NCBI GenBank assembly: GCA_905215615.1
Contig: CAJMQM010000021.1
Coordinates: 1 to 16,117 of the forward strand
Direction: 5' to 3'
Source of the DNA: an uncultured bacterium
GTDB lineage: Bacteria; Bacillota; Clostridia; TANB77; CAG-508
Length of the DNA: 16,117 bases
The notes beneath the pieces were generated by a model. It was not told the origin of the DNA and searched no databases. It saw nothing but the letters and a program-made list of their open reading frames with translations. The position numbers were made by a program, and so were the translations under genes. Shown piece after piece: positions 6,878-15,505 of the stretch. The first letter of the stretch is position 1. Every line of letters begins with the position of its first letter.

Positions 6878-8008
6878 ATGGACAAGCCAGCAGTAACATA
6901 TGAATTACTACATAAAGATAAAACTACAGGAGCGAGAAGGGGAATTGTGCATACACCCCATGGAGATATACAAACTCCAGTATTTATGCCAGTTGGAACA
7001 CAAGCAACTGTAAAATCTATGACACCAGAAGAACTAAAAGAAATAGGTGCACAAATTATTTTATCAAACACATACCACTTATATTTAAGACCTGGACATG
7101 ATATTGTAAAAGAAGCAGGTGGACTACATAAATTTATGAATTGGGACAGACCAATTCTAACAGACTGTGGAGGTTTCCAAGTATTTAGCTTAAGTGATTT
7201 AAGAACTATTTCAGAAGACGGAGTAGAATTTAGGTCTCACTTAGATGGTAGTAAGCACTTCTTTTCACCAGAAAAAGTAATGGAAATAGAAGAGGCACTA
7301 GGTGCAGATATAATAATGTCATTTGACGAGTGTGTAAAATACCCTGAAACATATGAATATACAAAAAATTCTATGGAAAGAACAACCAGGTGGGCAAAAA
7401 GATGCAAGGAAGCACACAAGAATACAGATAAACAAGCTTTATTTGGAATTATTCAAGGCGGGTTTTATGAAGATTTAAGAGAAAAATCTGCTAAAGACTT
7501 AATAGAACTAGATTTTCCAGGCTATGCTATAGGAGGAATAAGCGTAGGTGAACCAAAAGAAGAGTTTTTAAAAATGCTATATTATACAACACCACTTATG
7601 CCAGAAAATAAACCAAGATACTTAATGGGAGTAGGTACACCAGATTACTTAATAGAGTCTGCAATTGCAGGTATAGATATGTGTGATTGTGTTTTACCTA
7701 CAAGAATTGCAAGAAATGGTACTGCAATGACATGGAACGGAAAAGTTGTTGTAAGAAATGCAACATATGAAAGAGATTGGACACCAATAGATAAAGAGTG
7801 TGATTGCTATGCTTGTAGAAATTATACAAGAGCATATATAAGACATCTAATAAAAGCAAATGAAATTTTAGGAGTAAGATTATTATCAATTCATAACATA
7901 TATTTCTTGACTAAACTTATGGAAAGGGTTAGAATAGAAATAGAACATGATAATTTAGAAAACTTTAAAAATGAGTTTTATAAAAAATATTATGGTACGA
8001 AAGATTAG
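6878..8008 (+). CDS. tgt: Queuine/preQ1 tRNA-guanine transglycosylase
   Basis: Exchanges guanine 34 for preQ1 in tRNAs for Asp, Asn, His and Tyr, the step before QueA; cytoplasmic. The 376-residue length is typical. TDCGGFQVFSL places the general acid Asp at residue 96, and the nucleophile Asp is at 270 in MCDCVLPTR. The zinc site is Cys308, Cys310, Cys313 (CDCYAC) and His339 (SIHN), by alignment with the E. coli enzyme from memory. The base-recognition loops FGIIQGG and GYAIGGISVGEP are intact. GAAAGAGG (6864-6871) gives a well-spaced ATG. It is the first gene of its apparent unit; the usual yajC neighbour is absent and a WG-repeat gene follows 12 bases later. Whether the cell makes preQ1 or takes up queuine-type bases cannot be judged here. 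Confidence 0.98.
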   Translation: MDKPAVTYELLHKDKTTGARRGIVHTPHGDIQTPVFMPVGTQATVKSMTPEELKEIGAQIILSNTYHLYLRPGHDIVKEAGGLHKFMNWDRPILTDCGGFQVFSLSDLRTISEDGVEFRSHLDGSKHFFSPEKVMEIEEALGADIIMSFDECVKYPETYEYTKNSMERTTRWAKRCKEAHKNTDKQALFGIIQGGFYEDLREKSAKDLIELDFPGYAIGGISVGEPKEEFLKMLYYTTPLMPENKPRYLMGVGTPDYLIESAIAGIDMCDCVLPTRIARNGTAMTWNGKVVVRNATYERDWTPIDKECDCYACRNYTRAYIRHLIKANEILGVRLLSIHNIYFLTKLMERVRIEIEHDNLENFKNEFYKKYYGTKD

Positions 8009-8020
8009 AAGGAGGATGCT

Positions 8021-9541
8021 ATGAATCTAATAGATGATACAGATGTGAATTATAAGAAGAAAAAAAGTAGTACAAAAAAAATAATGATTACAATAATTGT
8101 ACTAATTGTTATCTTATTAATTGTAATTATAGGTTTAGTAGTATGGATGTTTTACTTACAAAGTCAAATGTTAAAAGTTTCTATTGATGGAAAATCAATG
8201 CAAACAATACCAAGTGACTTATTTATATTTGAAGACAACACTGTTTATACCGCAATAAAAGACTTTGCAGCATATACTGGTTATGAGGCACATAATGGAG
8301 ATGAAGTTTCCGAAGATGAAACAAAATGCTTTGTAAGAAATACTAGTGAAAGTGCTTATTACACTATGGGAGAAGCCAAAATATATAAAAAGTTAGTAAG
8401 CGGAGATAATGACTACGAATATTACGACATAGATATACCAGTTAAAATGATTAATGGTAAGTTATATAGCTCAATTGAAGGTATACAAAGAGGCTTCAAT
8501 GTACAATTTACATATAACCAATCTAGTAACCAAATTACTATATTTACATTATCTTATCTTGCAAAATGGTATACAACACAATATACAGACTCTGCAATAG
8601 GGGGAGATAGTGCAGACTTTAGTAATCAAAAAGCAATATTATATGATATGCTAGTTGTAAAAAATACTAGCGGAGAATATGGAGTAAGAAACATAGGTGC
8701 AAATGCAACAAGAACTGAAATAATAGGAACAAAATATAAAGAAATTAAATTTGTAGAAAGCACAAGAGATTTTATAGTAAAAACTTCAAACAATAAAATG
8801 GGTATAATTTCTTATGATTCTACAACAAAAATATCACCAGAATATGATAATGTTAAGCAAATAGATAAAGACTTAAAACTATATTTGGTAACAAATAGTA
8901 GTAAAAAAGGTGTAGTTAATGACAGTGGAAGAACAATTTTATATTTGGACTATGATAGTATAGGTATAGAATCAACTAATTATCCAGCAGATTCTATAAA
9001 AAATCAATATATATTATATGATGCATATATTCCTGTAATGAGAGCTCAAAAATGGGGATTAATGGACAAAAATGGTAATACTATTGTAGCTTTAGAATAT
9101 GACTCATTTGGATGTAGAAAAACAAAATCTTCTGAATATGATAGTACATTATTAGTTCCAAAATATAATGCAATAGTTGTTTCAAAAGATGGAAAATATG
9201 GGCTTATAGATACAAGAGGAAACTTAATATTACCATGTGGAGCAGATGCAATATATTCAAAGACTGCAAGTGGAGAAACAACATATTATATGTTAGTACA
9301 ACAAAACGAAGTAGACTTGATTGATTACTTAGATAAAACATATCAAAATACTACAACACAAAATAACACTGGAGATACAACACAACAAAGTGGAACAAAT
9401 ACAACAGAAGCACAAAATACAGAAGGACAAGCTACACAAAATGGAGAGCAACCAACACAAACAGAGGGGCAACAAGATAGTGGAACACAAGCAACTGGAA
9501 ATGCTCAGCAAGACACTACACAAGGAAATACTAATCAATAA
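8021..9541 (+). CDS. Membrane-anchored WG-repeat protein with copper-amine-oxidase-N-like domain and T/Q/N-rich tail
   Basis: I do not recognise a named gene. The 506-residue protein has a short lysine-rich cytoplasmic start, one strong membrane helix (about 21-45), and presumably an extracellular body. Residues about 52-175 (VSIDGKSMQTIPSDLFIF, VYTAIKDFAAYTGYEA, KLYSSIEGIQRGFNVQF) resemble the copper amine oxidase N-terminal-like domain common in Firmicute surface proteins. From about 210 to 425 come WG-type beta repeats, clearest as KKGVVNDSGRTIL, KWGLMDKNGNTIV (Trp345) and KYGLIDTRGNLIL, each ending in a YDS- or YN-type turn. The last 65 or so residues are almost only T, Q, N, G, E and S. 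The start has a perfect AAGGAGG (8009-8015). It lies 12 bases after tgt and 47 before addA. A scaffold or ligand-binding role is inference. Confidence 0.8.
   Translation: MNLIDDTDVNYKKKKSSTKKIMITIIVLIVILLIVIIGLVVWMFYLQSQMLKVSIDGKSMQTIPSDLFIFEDNTVYTAIKDFAAYTGYEAHNGDEVSEDETKCFVRNTSESAYYTMGEAKIYKKLVSGDNDYEYYDIDIPVKMINGKLYSSIEGIQRGFNVQFTYNQSSNQITIFTLSYLAKWYTTQYTDSAIGGDSADFSNQKAILYDMLVVKNTSGEYGVRNIGANATRTEIIGTKYKEIKFVESTRDFIVKTSNNKMGIISYDSTTKISPEYDNVKQIDKDLKLYLVTNSSKKGVVNDSGRTILYLDYDSIGIESTNYPADSIKNQYILYDAYIPVMRAQKWGLMDKNGNTIVALEYDSFGCRKTKSSEYDSTLLVPKYNAIVVSKDGKYGLIDTRGNLILPCGADAIYSKTASGETTYYMLVQQNEVDLIDYLDKTYQNTTTQNNTGDTTQQSGTNTTEAQNTEGQATQNGEQPTQTEGQQDSGTQATGNAQQDTTQGNTNQ
9340..9538 (+). repeat. 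Low-complexity T/Q/N-rich coding tail
   Basis: Irregular repeats of ACA, CAA, AAT and GGA codons encode the C-terminal tail of the WG-repeat protein. There is no LPXTG motif or hydrophobic segment after it, so it is not a sortase signal; with the N-terminal anchor it would be the distal free end. Confidence 0.75.
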
Positions 9542-9588
9542 ATAATATACTAATAAGCTGTAAATATATAAGATAATGGAGAAAACAA

Positions 9589-12500
9589 ATGTCAGAAACA
9601 AAGTGGACAAGGGAGCAAAAATTAGCAATAAATGAAAAAGATTCAAATATTCTAGTAGCAGCAGCTGCTGGAAGTGGTAAAACAGCTGTATTAGTAGAAA
9701 GAATAATTAACAAAGTAATTAACGAAAAAATAGATATAGACAAAATTTTAGTTGTAACCTTCACAAATGCTGCTGCATCTGAGATGAGGGAAAGAATTTT
9801 AGACGCAATTTATAAAAGACTTGAAGATGAGCCAAACAACGCTCATCTTCAACGACAAATAAATTTATTAAATAAGGCAAGTATTAGTACAATACATGCC
9901 TTTTGTTTGGATGTTATAAGAAATAATTTCTTCGAAATAGATACTTCAGCAAACTTTAGAGTTGGAGATACAACAGAAATAGAATTAATAAAACAAGAAG
10001 TTATAGAAGATTTATTCGAGAAAAAATATGAAGAAGAAAATAAAGAATTTTTAGAATTAATAGAAACTTACACAAACTATAGAAATGACGATAAATTAAA
10101 AGAAATGGTACTTGATATATATAAATTTATTCAAAGTACACCTTTTCCAGAAAAATGGCTAAAAGAGAATATAGAAGAATTTAATTATACAGATGATATA
10201 GATTTTGCGTCTACAAAATGGGGCAAGATTATACTAAAAGAACTGTTTTCACAAATAGAAGAGTGCATATTAAAATTAGAAAGAATTTGCTCTGAGACAT
10301 CTAAATTTTTTGAGCTAGATAAATTTACTTTAGTTTTAAAACAAGATATTGATAATTTAAAAAGCTGTATAAATACAGAATTAAGCTGGGACAAAATATA
10401 TTACCTAATAAATGAATTTACATGGCAAAAATGGCCAGTAGATAAAAAAGTTACTATAGATTTAAAAAATGTGGCTAAAGAAGTTAGAGATGGAGTAAAA
10501 AAACAATTTACAAAAATAGCATCAAAAGTTATGATATATACTTCAAAAGAAGCAAATGAAGACATTAATAGCATGTATAAAATATTGCAAAATTTGTCGG
10601 ATTTGGTTTTGGAATTTTCAAATGAATTTAAAAAATCTAAAAGAGAAAAAAATATAATAGATTTTAACGATATAGAACATCTAGCGCTAGAAATATTGGT
10701 TAATAAAGAAAATATAGAAGAAAAAACAAAAGTTGCAAAAGATTATATGCAAAAATTTGTAGAGATAGATATAGACGAGTATCAAGATAGTAACTTAGTG
10801 CAAGAATATATATTAAATAGTATTTCTAGAGGAAACAACATTTTTATGGTTGGAGATGTTAAACAAAGTATATATAGATTTAGGCAAGCAAGACCAGAGC
10901 TGTTTTTAGATAAATATGGAAGGTATAAATTAGAAGAAAGAAATATTGAAAATGGAGAAAAAATACAGCTATTTAAAAACTTTAGAAGTAGAAAAAATAT
11001 ATTAGATATTACAAATAACGTATTTAAAAACATAATGAGCAAAGAAGTAGGAGAAATTGAATATACTCAAGATGAGTATTTAAACTATGGAGCAAGCTAC
11101 CCAGAAATAAAAGAAAAATCTGAAATATATATTATAAATTTAAAAGAAAAGGAAGAAGACGAGCTTAGCTTAGTTACTAAAGACGAAGATACTGAAAAAC
11201 AAGAAGAAACAAGCGAAGAAAGAATAGAAGATGTAATTTTAGAAGCAAAGTTTGTTGCTAATAAAGTAAATGAATTACTAAAAAGTGGCATAGAAGTATA
11301 TGACAAAAAACAAGGGCAAAGAGAAATATCTTATAGAGACATTGCTATTTTATTAAGGTCTACATCAAATACAGCACCTATATACGAAAAAGAACTAAGT
11401 GAACTAAACTTGCCTGTATTTAGCGATTACTCTAGTACATATTTAGAATCAATTGAAATAGAAACAATAATGTCTTTATTAAAAATTATAGATAATCCAC
11501 TGCAAGATATTCCTTTAGTAACAGTTTTAAGGTCTATAATAGGGAACTTTTCAGATGATGATTTAATAGAAATAAGACTTGCAGATAGAAGATGTAGTTT
11601 TTATGAGGCAATGCTAAAATCTAGAACAATAGTAAATGAAGAAATAAAAAATAAAATAACTAAGCTTTTAAACAATTTAGATAAGTGGAGAAAAGAAGCG
11701 GAATATTTAGGACTAGACGAGTTAATATGGCAGATTTATATAGATACAGGTTATTATCATTTTGTAAGTCTTATGCCAAATGGAAATGTAAGACAAGCAA
11801 ATTTAAAAATATTATTTGAAAAAGCAAGAGAATTTGAAAATACTAATTTTAATGGTTTATTCCATTTTATAAACTTTATAGATAGACTAAAAGGTAGTGG
11901 AGGAGATTTATCTAGTGCTAAGCTAATTGGTGAAAACGAAGATGTTATAAGAATTATGAGTATTCATAAAAGTAAAGGACTAGAGTTTCCAGTTGTATTT
12001 TTATGTAATACAGGCAAAAAGTTTAATTTAAAAGACTTAAACGAAAATATAATTATGCACCAAGACTTAGGCATTGGACCTAAATATATAAATTCAGAAA
12101 ATAAAATAGAATATAATACATTAGCAAAAGAAGCAATAAAAATAAAAGCACAGAAAGAGATTATTTCAGAGGAAGAAAGAGTTTTGTATGTTGCATTAAC
12201 CAGAGCAAAAGAAAAACTTATAATAACAGGTATAAGCAAAGATATAGAAAAATCTTTAAAGGAAAAAGAAGAATTGCTTAATACATATGAAAATGAAATA
12301 AAAAGCAACTTAGTAGAAAAATATAAGTCATATTTGGACTGGTTAGAATTGGTATATTTGCACAAAGACTTAGAAGGTTTAGTAGATTTAAGTATAATAA
12401 ATAAAAATGATATAATAAAAAATTTAAAGAAAGACGAAACAAATAATAAAAATATATTAAAAGAAATAAATAAAATAGCAACAGAGCAATATTCTAAGGA

Positions 12501-13317
12501 AAAAATTGAAAACTTAGCAAAAGAATTAAATTGGACCTATAAATACAAGGACAATACAACACTTCAAACAAAAACATCTGTAAGTAGGCTAAAGGAAGCG
12601 GACTTAGAAAATAACAGCGAAGATGAACGAGAATTACCAAGGAATATTAAAGAAAATAATTTGGACGAAATAAACAACTTAAAAGTAGAAAAGCAAAACA
12701 ACCAAAAAGTTTCAGAAATTAATTTGTTTGAAGATTTAAAAAAACAAAATACAGAAATTACATTAGATAAGCCAAAGTTTTTAAAAGACGATAAAATTAC
12801 AAAAGCACAAATAGGTACATTAGTACATATGTGTGTACAAAAACTTGACGAAGACAAAGACTACAGCTTAGAAGATATTAAAAATTTCATAAGTGAGTTA
12901 GTTGTAAAAGAAATAATCACAGAAAAAGAAGCAGCACATATTGATAAAAATTTACTTTATAAATATGTTAAATCAGATATTTTTACTGCTTTAAGAAAAT
13001 CAAAAAAAGTATGCAAGGAACAAGCTTTTTATATAAACATACCAGCAACAGAAATTTATAATAATATAAATTCAGAAGAGAAAATCCTTGTACAAGGTGT
13101 TATAGACCTATATTTTATAGATGAAAATGATAATTTGATTTTGGTAGATTATAAAACAGATTATGTTGGTACAGGAAAAGAACAAGAGATAATAAACAAA
13201 TATAGCAAACAATTAGAAATATATAAAAGAGCATTAGAAGAAGCGACTAATAAAAAAGTATATAAGTCATATTTGTGTTTAGCAAATAGAGACTGGAAAT
13301 GTTATGAAGTAAATTAA
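9589..13317 (+). CDS. addA: ATP-dependent helicase/nuclease AddA
   Basis: UvrD-type superfamily 1 helicase with a C-terminal RecB-family nuclease, the motor subunit of AddAB that resects double-strand breaks for RecA. The 1242-residue length matches AddA. Motifs in order: Q-motif WTREQKLAI (Gln10), Walker A AAAGSGKT (25-32), DEYQD (396-400), GDVKQSIYRFRQARPELF soon after, NFRSRKNIL, SIHKSKGLEFP (from about 791) and VALTRAKE (868-875). The nuclease has GTLVHMCVQ, QGVIDLYF and the catalytic DYKTD (Asp1187, Lys1189), so both activities appear intact. A charged linker at about 990-1080 joins the two halves. GGAG (9578-9581) precedes the ATG. The usual upstream partner addB is not present; the neighbour is the WG-repeat gene. 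pyrG follows after 22 bases, so the two are probably cotranscribed. Confidence 0.95.
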   Translation: MSETKWTREQKLAINEKDSNILVAAAAGSGKTAVLVERIINKVINEKIDIDKILVVTFTNAAASEMRERILDAIYKRLEDEPNNAHLQRQINLLNKASISTIHAFCLDVIRNNFFEIDTSANFRVGDTTEIELIKQEVIEDLFEKKYEEENKEFLELIETYTNYRNDDKLKEMVLDIYKFIQSTPFPEKWLKENIEEFNYTDDIDFASTKWGKIILKELFSQIEECILKLERICSETSKFFELDKFTLVLKQDIDNLKSCINTELSWDKIYYLINEFTWQKWPVDKKVTIDLKNVAKEVRDGVKKQFTKIASKVMIYTSKEANEDINSMYKILQNLSDLVLEFSNEFKKSKREKNIIDFNDIEHLALEILVNKENIEEKTKVAKDYMQKFVEIDIDEYQDSNLVQEYILNSISRGNNIFMVGDVKQSIYRFRQARPELFLDKYGRYKLEERNIENGEKIQLFKNFRSRKNILDITNNVFKNIMSKEVGEIEYTQDEYLNYGASYPEIKEKSEIYIINLKEKEEDELSLVTKDEDTEKQEETSEERIEDVILEAKFVANKVNELLKSGIEVYDKKQGQREISYRDIAILLRSTSNTAPIYEKELSELNLPVFSDYSSTYLESIEIETIMSLLKIIDNPLQDIPLVTVLRSIIGNFSDDDLIEIRLADRRCSFYEAMLKSRTIVNEEIKNKITKLLNNLDKWRKEAEYLGLDELIWQIYIDTGYYHFVSLMPNGNVRQANLKILFEKAREFENTNFNGLFHFINFIDRLKGSGGDLSSAKLIGENEDVIRIMSIHKSKGLEFPVVFLCNTGKKFNLKDLNENIIMHQDLGIGPKYINSENKIEYNTLAKEAIKIKAQKEIISEEERVLYVALTRAKEKLIITGISKDIEKSLKEKEELLNTYENEIKSNLVEKYKSYLDWLELVYLHKDLEGLVDLSIINKNDIIKNLKKDETNNKNILKEINKIATEQYSKEKIENLAKELNWTYKYKDNTTLQTKTSVSRLKEADLENNSEDERELPRNIKENNLDEINNLKVEKQNNQKVSEINLFEDLKKQNTEITLDKPKFLKDDKITKAQIGTLVHMCVQKLDEDKDYSLEDIKNFISELVVKEIITEKEAAHIDKNLLYKYVKSDIFTALRKSKKVCKEQAFYINIPATEIYNNINSEEKILVQGVIDLYFIDENDNLILVDYKTDYVGTGKEQEIINKYSKQLEIYKRALEEATNKKVYKSYLCLANRDWKCYEVN

Positions 13318-13339
13318 TTAAATAAAAGGAGGTATTAAA

Positions 13340-14953
13340 ATGAACACTAAGTATATTTTTGTAACAGGAGGAGTTGTATCAGGACTAGGAAAGGGAATAA
13401 CAGCAGCTTCACTAGGAAGATTATTAAAAAATAGAGGGTATAAGGTAGTAAACCAAAAATTTGACCCTTACATAAACGTAGACCCTGGTACTATGAGCCC
13501 ATATGAACATGGAGAAGTTTATGTAACAGAAGATGGTGCAGAAACAGACTTGGATTTAGGACATTATGAAAGATTTACAGATGTTAACTTACATGGAAAT
13601 TCAAGTGTAACAACAGGAAAAATATATTCGGAAGTAATAAGAAAAGAAAGAAAAGGAGAATACTTAGGAAAAACAGTTCAAGTAATACCACATATAACTA
13701 ATGAAATAAAAAATAGCATTTACAAATTTGAAAAAGATGATATAGATGTTGTTATTACTGAAATTGGTGGAACAGTAGGAGATATAGAAAGCTTACCATT
13801 TATGGAAGCAATAAGACAAATAGGATTAGAAAAATCACCAGAAGATGTTGCATATATACATGTTACATTATTACCACATATATTTGGAACAAATGAGCTA
13901 AAATCAAAACCAACACAACACTCTGTAAAAGAATTACAATCAATAGGTATTAAGCCAGATATACTAGTTTGCAGAACAGAATTACCAATACCAAACTCAA
14001 TGAAAGAAAAAATAGCAATGTTCTGTAATGTAAGAAGTGAAAATGTAATAGAAAACAGCAATGCAAGTATATTATATGAAGTACCTTTAATCTTAGAAAA
14101 AAATGGACTAGCTGTTCAAGTTTGCAAACACTTGCATTTAGACAATATTGAACCTAACAATGAAAATTGGGAAAGTTTAATAAGAAAGATTAAAAGCATA
14201 AAGGGAAATCCAGTTAAAATAGTAATAGTAGGAAAATATGTAAAACTAGAAGATGCCTATTTATCAGTAGTAGAGAGTATAAAACATGGTGGTTTTGCAA
14301 ATGGTGTGCCAGTAGAAATATCTTTTGTAAACTCAGAAAAGGTTACAAAAGAAAATGCAAAAGAGCTTCTTGGAAATTATGATGGAATTATAGTTCCAGG
14401 AGGATTTGGTGGTAGAGGAATAGAAGGCAAAATAGAAACAGTTAGATATGCAAGAGAAAACAATATTCCATTTTTAGGAATATGCCTTGGTATGCAAATG
14501 GCAGTTATAGAAGTTGCAAGAGATTTATTAAATTTAAAAGATGCCAATTCTACAGAATTTGACCAAGAGTGTAAAAATCCAGTTATACATATAATGGAAG
14601 AACAAAAAAAGGTTACAAATAAAGGTGGCACTATGAGGCTAGGAAACTACCCTTGCAAAACTAAAGAAGGTTCACTTGCAAGAAAATTATATGGAGAAGA
14701 AGAAATTGTAGAAAGACATAGACACAGATATGAATATAATAATGATTATAAAGAAAAACTAGAAAAAGTGGGATTAATTTGTTCTGGAACATCTCCAAAT
14801 GGAAAATTAGTAGAAATGGTAGAAATGCCGTCACATCCATTTTTCATAGCTAGTCAATTTCATCCAGAATTTACATCAAGACCAGATAAACCACAACCTT
14901 TATTTGTAGGATTAGTAAAAGCAGCAAAAGATTATATGAAAAATAGAGAGTAA
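13340..14953 (+). CDS. pyrG: CTP synthase
   Basis: Makes CTP from UTP, ATP and glutamine-derived ammonia; cytoplasmic tetramer. The 537 residues are the normal length. The N-terminal amidoligase domain has the P-loop-like GGVVSGLGKGI (Lys18) and KFDPYINVDPGTMSP, with EHGEVYVTEDGAETDLDLGHYERF-type residues downstream. The class I glutamine amidotransferase domain has PGGFGGRG, the nucleophile Cys382 in GICLGMQ, and His508 and Glu510 in FHPEF. AAAGGAGG (13326-13333) gives a strong start. It is the last gene before a terminator and sits 22 bases behind addA. I see no G-rich initial transcribed stretch of the kind used for reiterative attenuation in Bacillus pyrG, so CTP-dependent control at its own promoter is not supported here. 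Confidence 0.98.
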   Translation: MNTKYIFVTGGVVSGLGKGITAASLGRLLKNRGYKVVNQKFDPYINVDPGTMSPYEHGEVYVTEDGAETDLDLGHYERFTDVNLHGNSSVTTGKIYSEVIRKERKGEYLGKTVQVIPHITNEIKNSIYKFEKDDIDVVITEIGGTVGDIESLPFMEAIRQIGLEKSPEDVAYIHVTLLPHIFGTNELKSKPTQHSVKELQSIGIKPDILVCRTELPIPNSMKEKIAMFCNVRSENVIENSNASILYEVPLILEKNGLAVQVCKHLHLDNIEPNNENWESLIRKIKSIKGNPVKIVIVGKYVKLEDAYLSVVESIKHGGFANGVPVEISFVNSEKVTKENAKELLGNYDGIIVPGGFGGRGIEGKIETVRYARENNIPFLGICLGMQMAVIEVARDLLNLKDANSTEFDQECKNPVIHIMEEQKKVTNKGGTMRLGNYPCKTKEGSLARKLYGEEEIVERHRHRYEYNNDYKEKLEKVGLICSGTSPNGKLVEMVEMPSHPFFIASQFHPEFTSRPDKPQPLFVGLVKAAKDYMKNRE

Positions 14954-14970
14954 AAACCAGTTAAGAAAAT

Positions 14971-15020
14971 AAAAATTCAAGAAAAATAAAAAAATCCATT
15001 ATTTTTCTTGATATTTTTAT
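14971..15020 (+). terminator. Intrinsic terminator after pyrG
   Basis: TCAAGAAAAATAA (14977-14989) and TTATTTTTCTTGA (14999-15011) form a perfect 13-bp stem with a 9-base loop, followed by TATTTTTATT. The stem is A-T rich, but long, and it closes the tgt-to-pyrG unit. Confidence 0.8.
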
Positions 15021-15036
15021 TAGATTATTGTATCAT
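15008..15036 (+). promoter_or_regulatory. Promoter for the small membrane protein unit, overlapping the pyrG terminator
   Basis: TTGATA at 15008-15013 is 17 bases from TATCAT (15031-15036), a 5-of-6 -10. A perfect TATAAT at 15036-15041 overlaps it but would give a 22-base spacer to the same -35. The -35 element lies at the end of the 3' arm of the terminator stem. Confidence 0.55.
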
Positions 15037-15051
15037 ATAATAAGTTAAAAT

Positions 15052-15084
15052 GTACTTACGCAAATATAAGAAAGGAGTACTTAC
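15052..15084 (+). repeat. Direct repeat GTACTTAC flanking the ribosome binding site
   Basis: GTACTTAC occurs at 15052-15059 and again at 15077-15084, 25 bases apart, the second copy immediately before the ATG at 15085 and overlapping the last G of the Shine-Dalgarno sequence. It could be an operator or RNA-binding site, or coincidence in AT-rich DNA. Confidence 0.35.
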
Positions 15085-15501
15085 ATGAAGAAAATAGTAG
15101 TTAGTATCATTGCAATATTTTTAATATTAAGTGTAGCTATAATTCCAGCATATGCAACTAATGCAAGTCAAGAAAACAACACATTAGAATCAACAGCAAC
15201 AACAAATTTAGTTGAATTAAAAGATAAAGCACTAAATACATTAAAAGATTATCAAGTAGCTTACGGAAACGATACATATGGGTTTGTTGCATATGTATTA
15301 AATATAGTTAGAATATATAGTATTCCACTTGGATTTTTAGGAATTGTTGTTGCAGCAATTCATAGATATGTATTAGGAATAAGAAAACTAGACACACAAG
15401 AAAAAGGATTTGGCGTAATGATAGGTATTATTACTGTCATGGTTATATGCCAAGTGTTACCATTAATTTTTGCTATTGTAGTAAGAGGTTGGAGGGGATA
15501 A
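15085..15501 (+). CDS. Small secreted/membrane protein with signal peptide and two helices, VirB2/TrbC-like
   Basis: No named gene is recognised. The 138-residue product begins with a basic MKK, a hydrophobic core and PAYA at 21-24, a good signal peptidase I site, so cleavage is likely after Ala24. The mature part has a polar Asn/Thr/Glu-rich region, then hydrophobic helices at about 68-92 and 108-133, joined by a short charged loop RKLDTQEKGFG, and ends in RGWRG. Signal peptide plus two helices with a short polar turn is the layout of VirB2/TrbC pilin-like subunits of type IV secretion; it is also seen in small holin-like or other membrane proteins. AAAGGAG (15071-15077) precedes the ATG by seven bases. 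The next gene starts 4 bases after its stop, so the two are one operon. The VirB2-like call rests on topology only. Confidence 0.6.
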   Translation: MKKIVVSIIAIFLILSVAIIPAYATNASQENNTLESTATTNLVELKDKALNTLKDYQVAYGNDTYGFVAYVLNIVRIYSIPLGFLGIVVAAIHRYVLGIRKLDTQEKGFGVMIGIITVMVICQVLPLIFAIVVRGWRG

Positions 15502-15505
15502 ACTA

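Noticed and set aside
9329..9646. Minus-strand 105-codon Leu/Ser/Cys-rich open frame that looks like a membrane protein
   Set aside because: It is the antisense of the T/Q/N-rich tail (ACA/CAA codons read as TGT/TTG), and overlaps the addA start; no ribosome binding site or homologous motif.
11964..12365. Minus-strand 133-codon frame inside addA
   Set aside because: Composition is a shadow of the AT-rich Lys/Glu coding strand; addA is intact in this region with clear helicase motifs.
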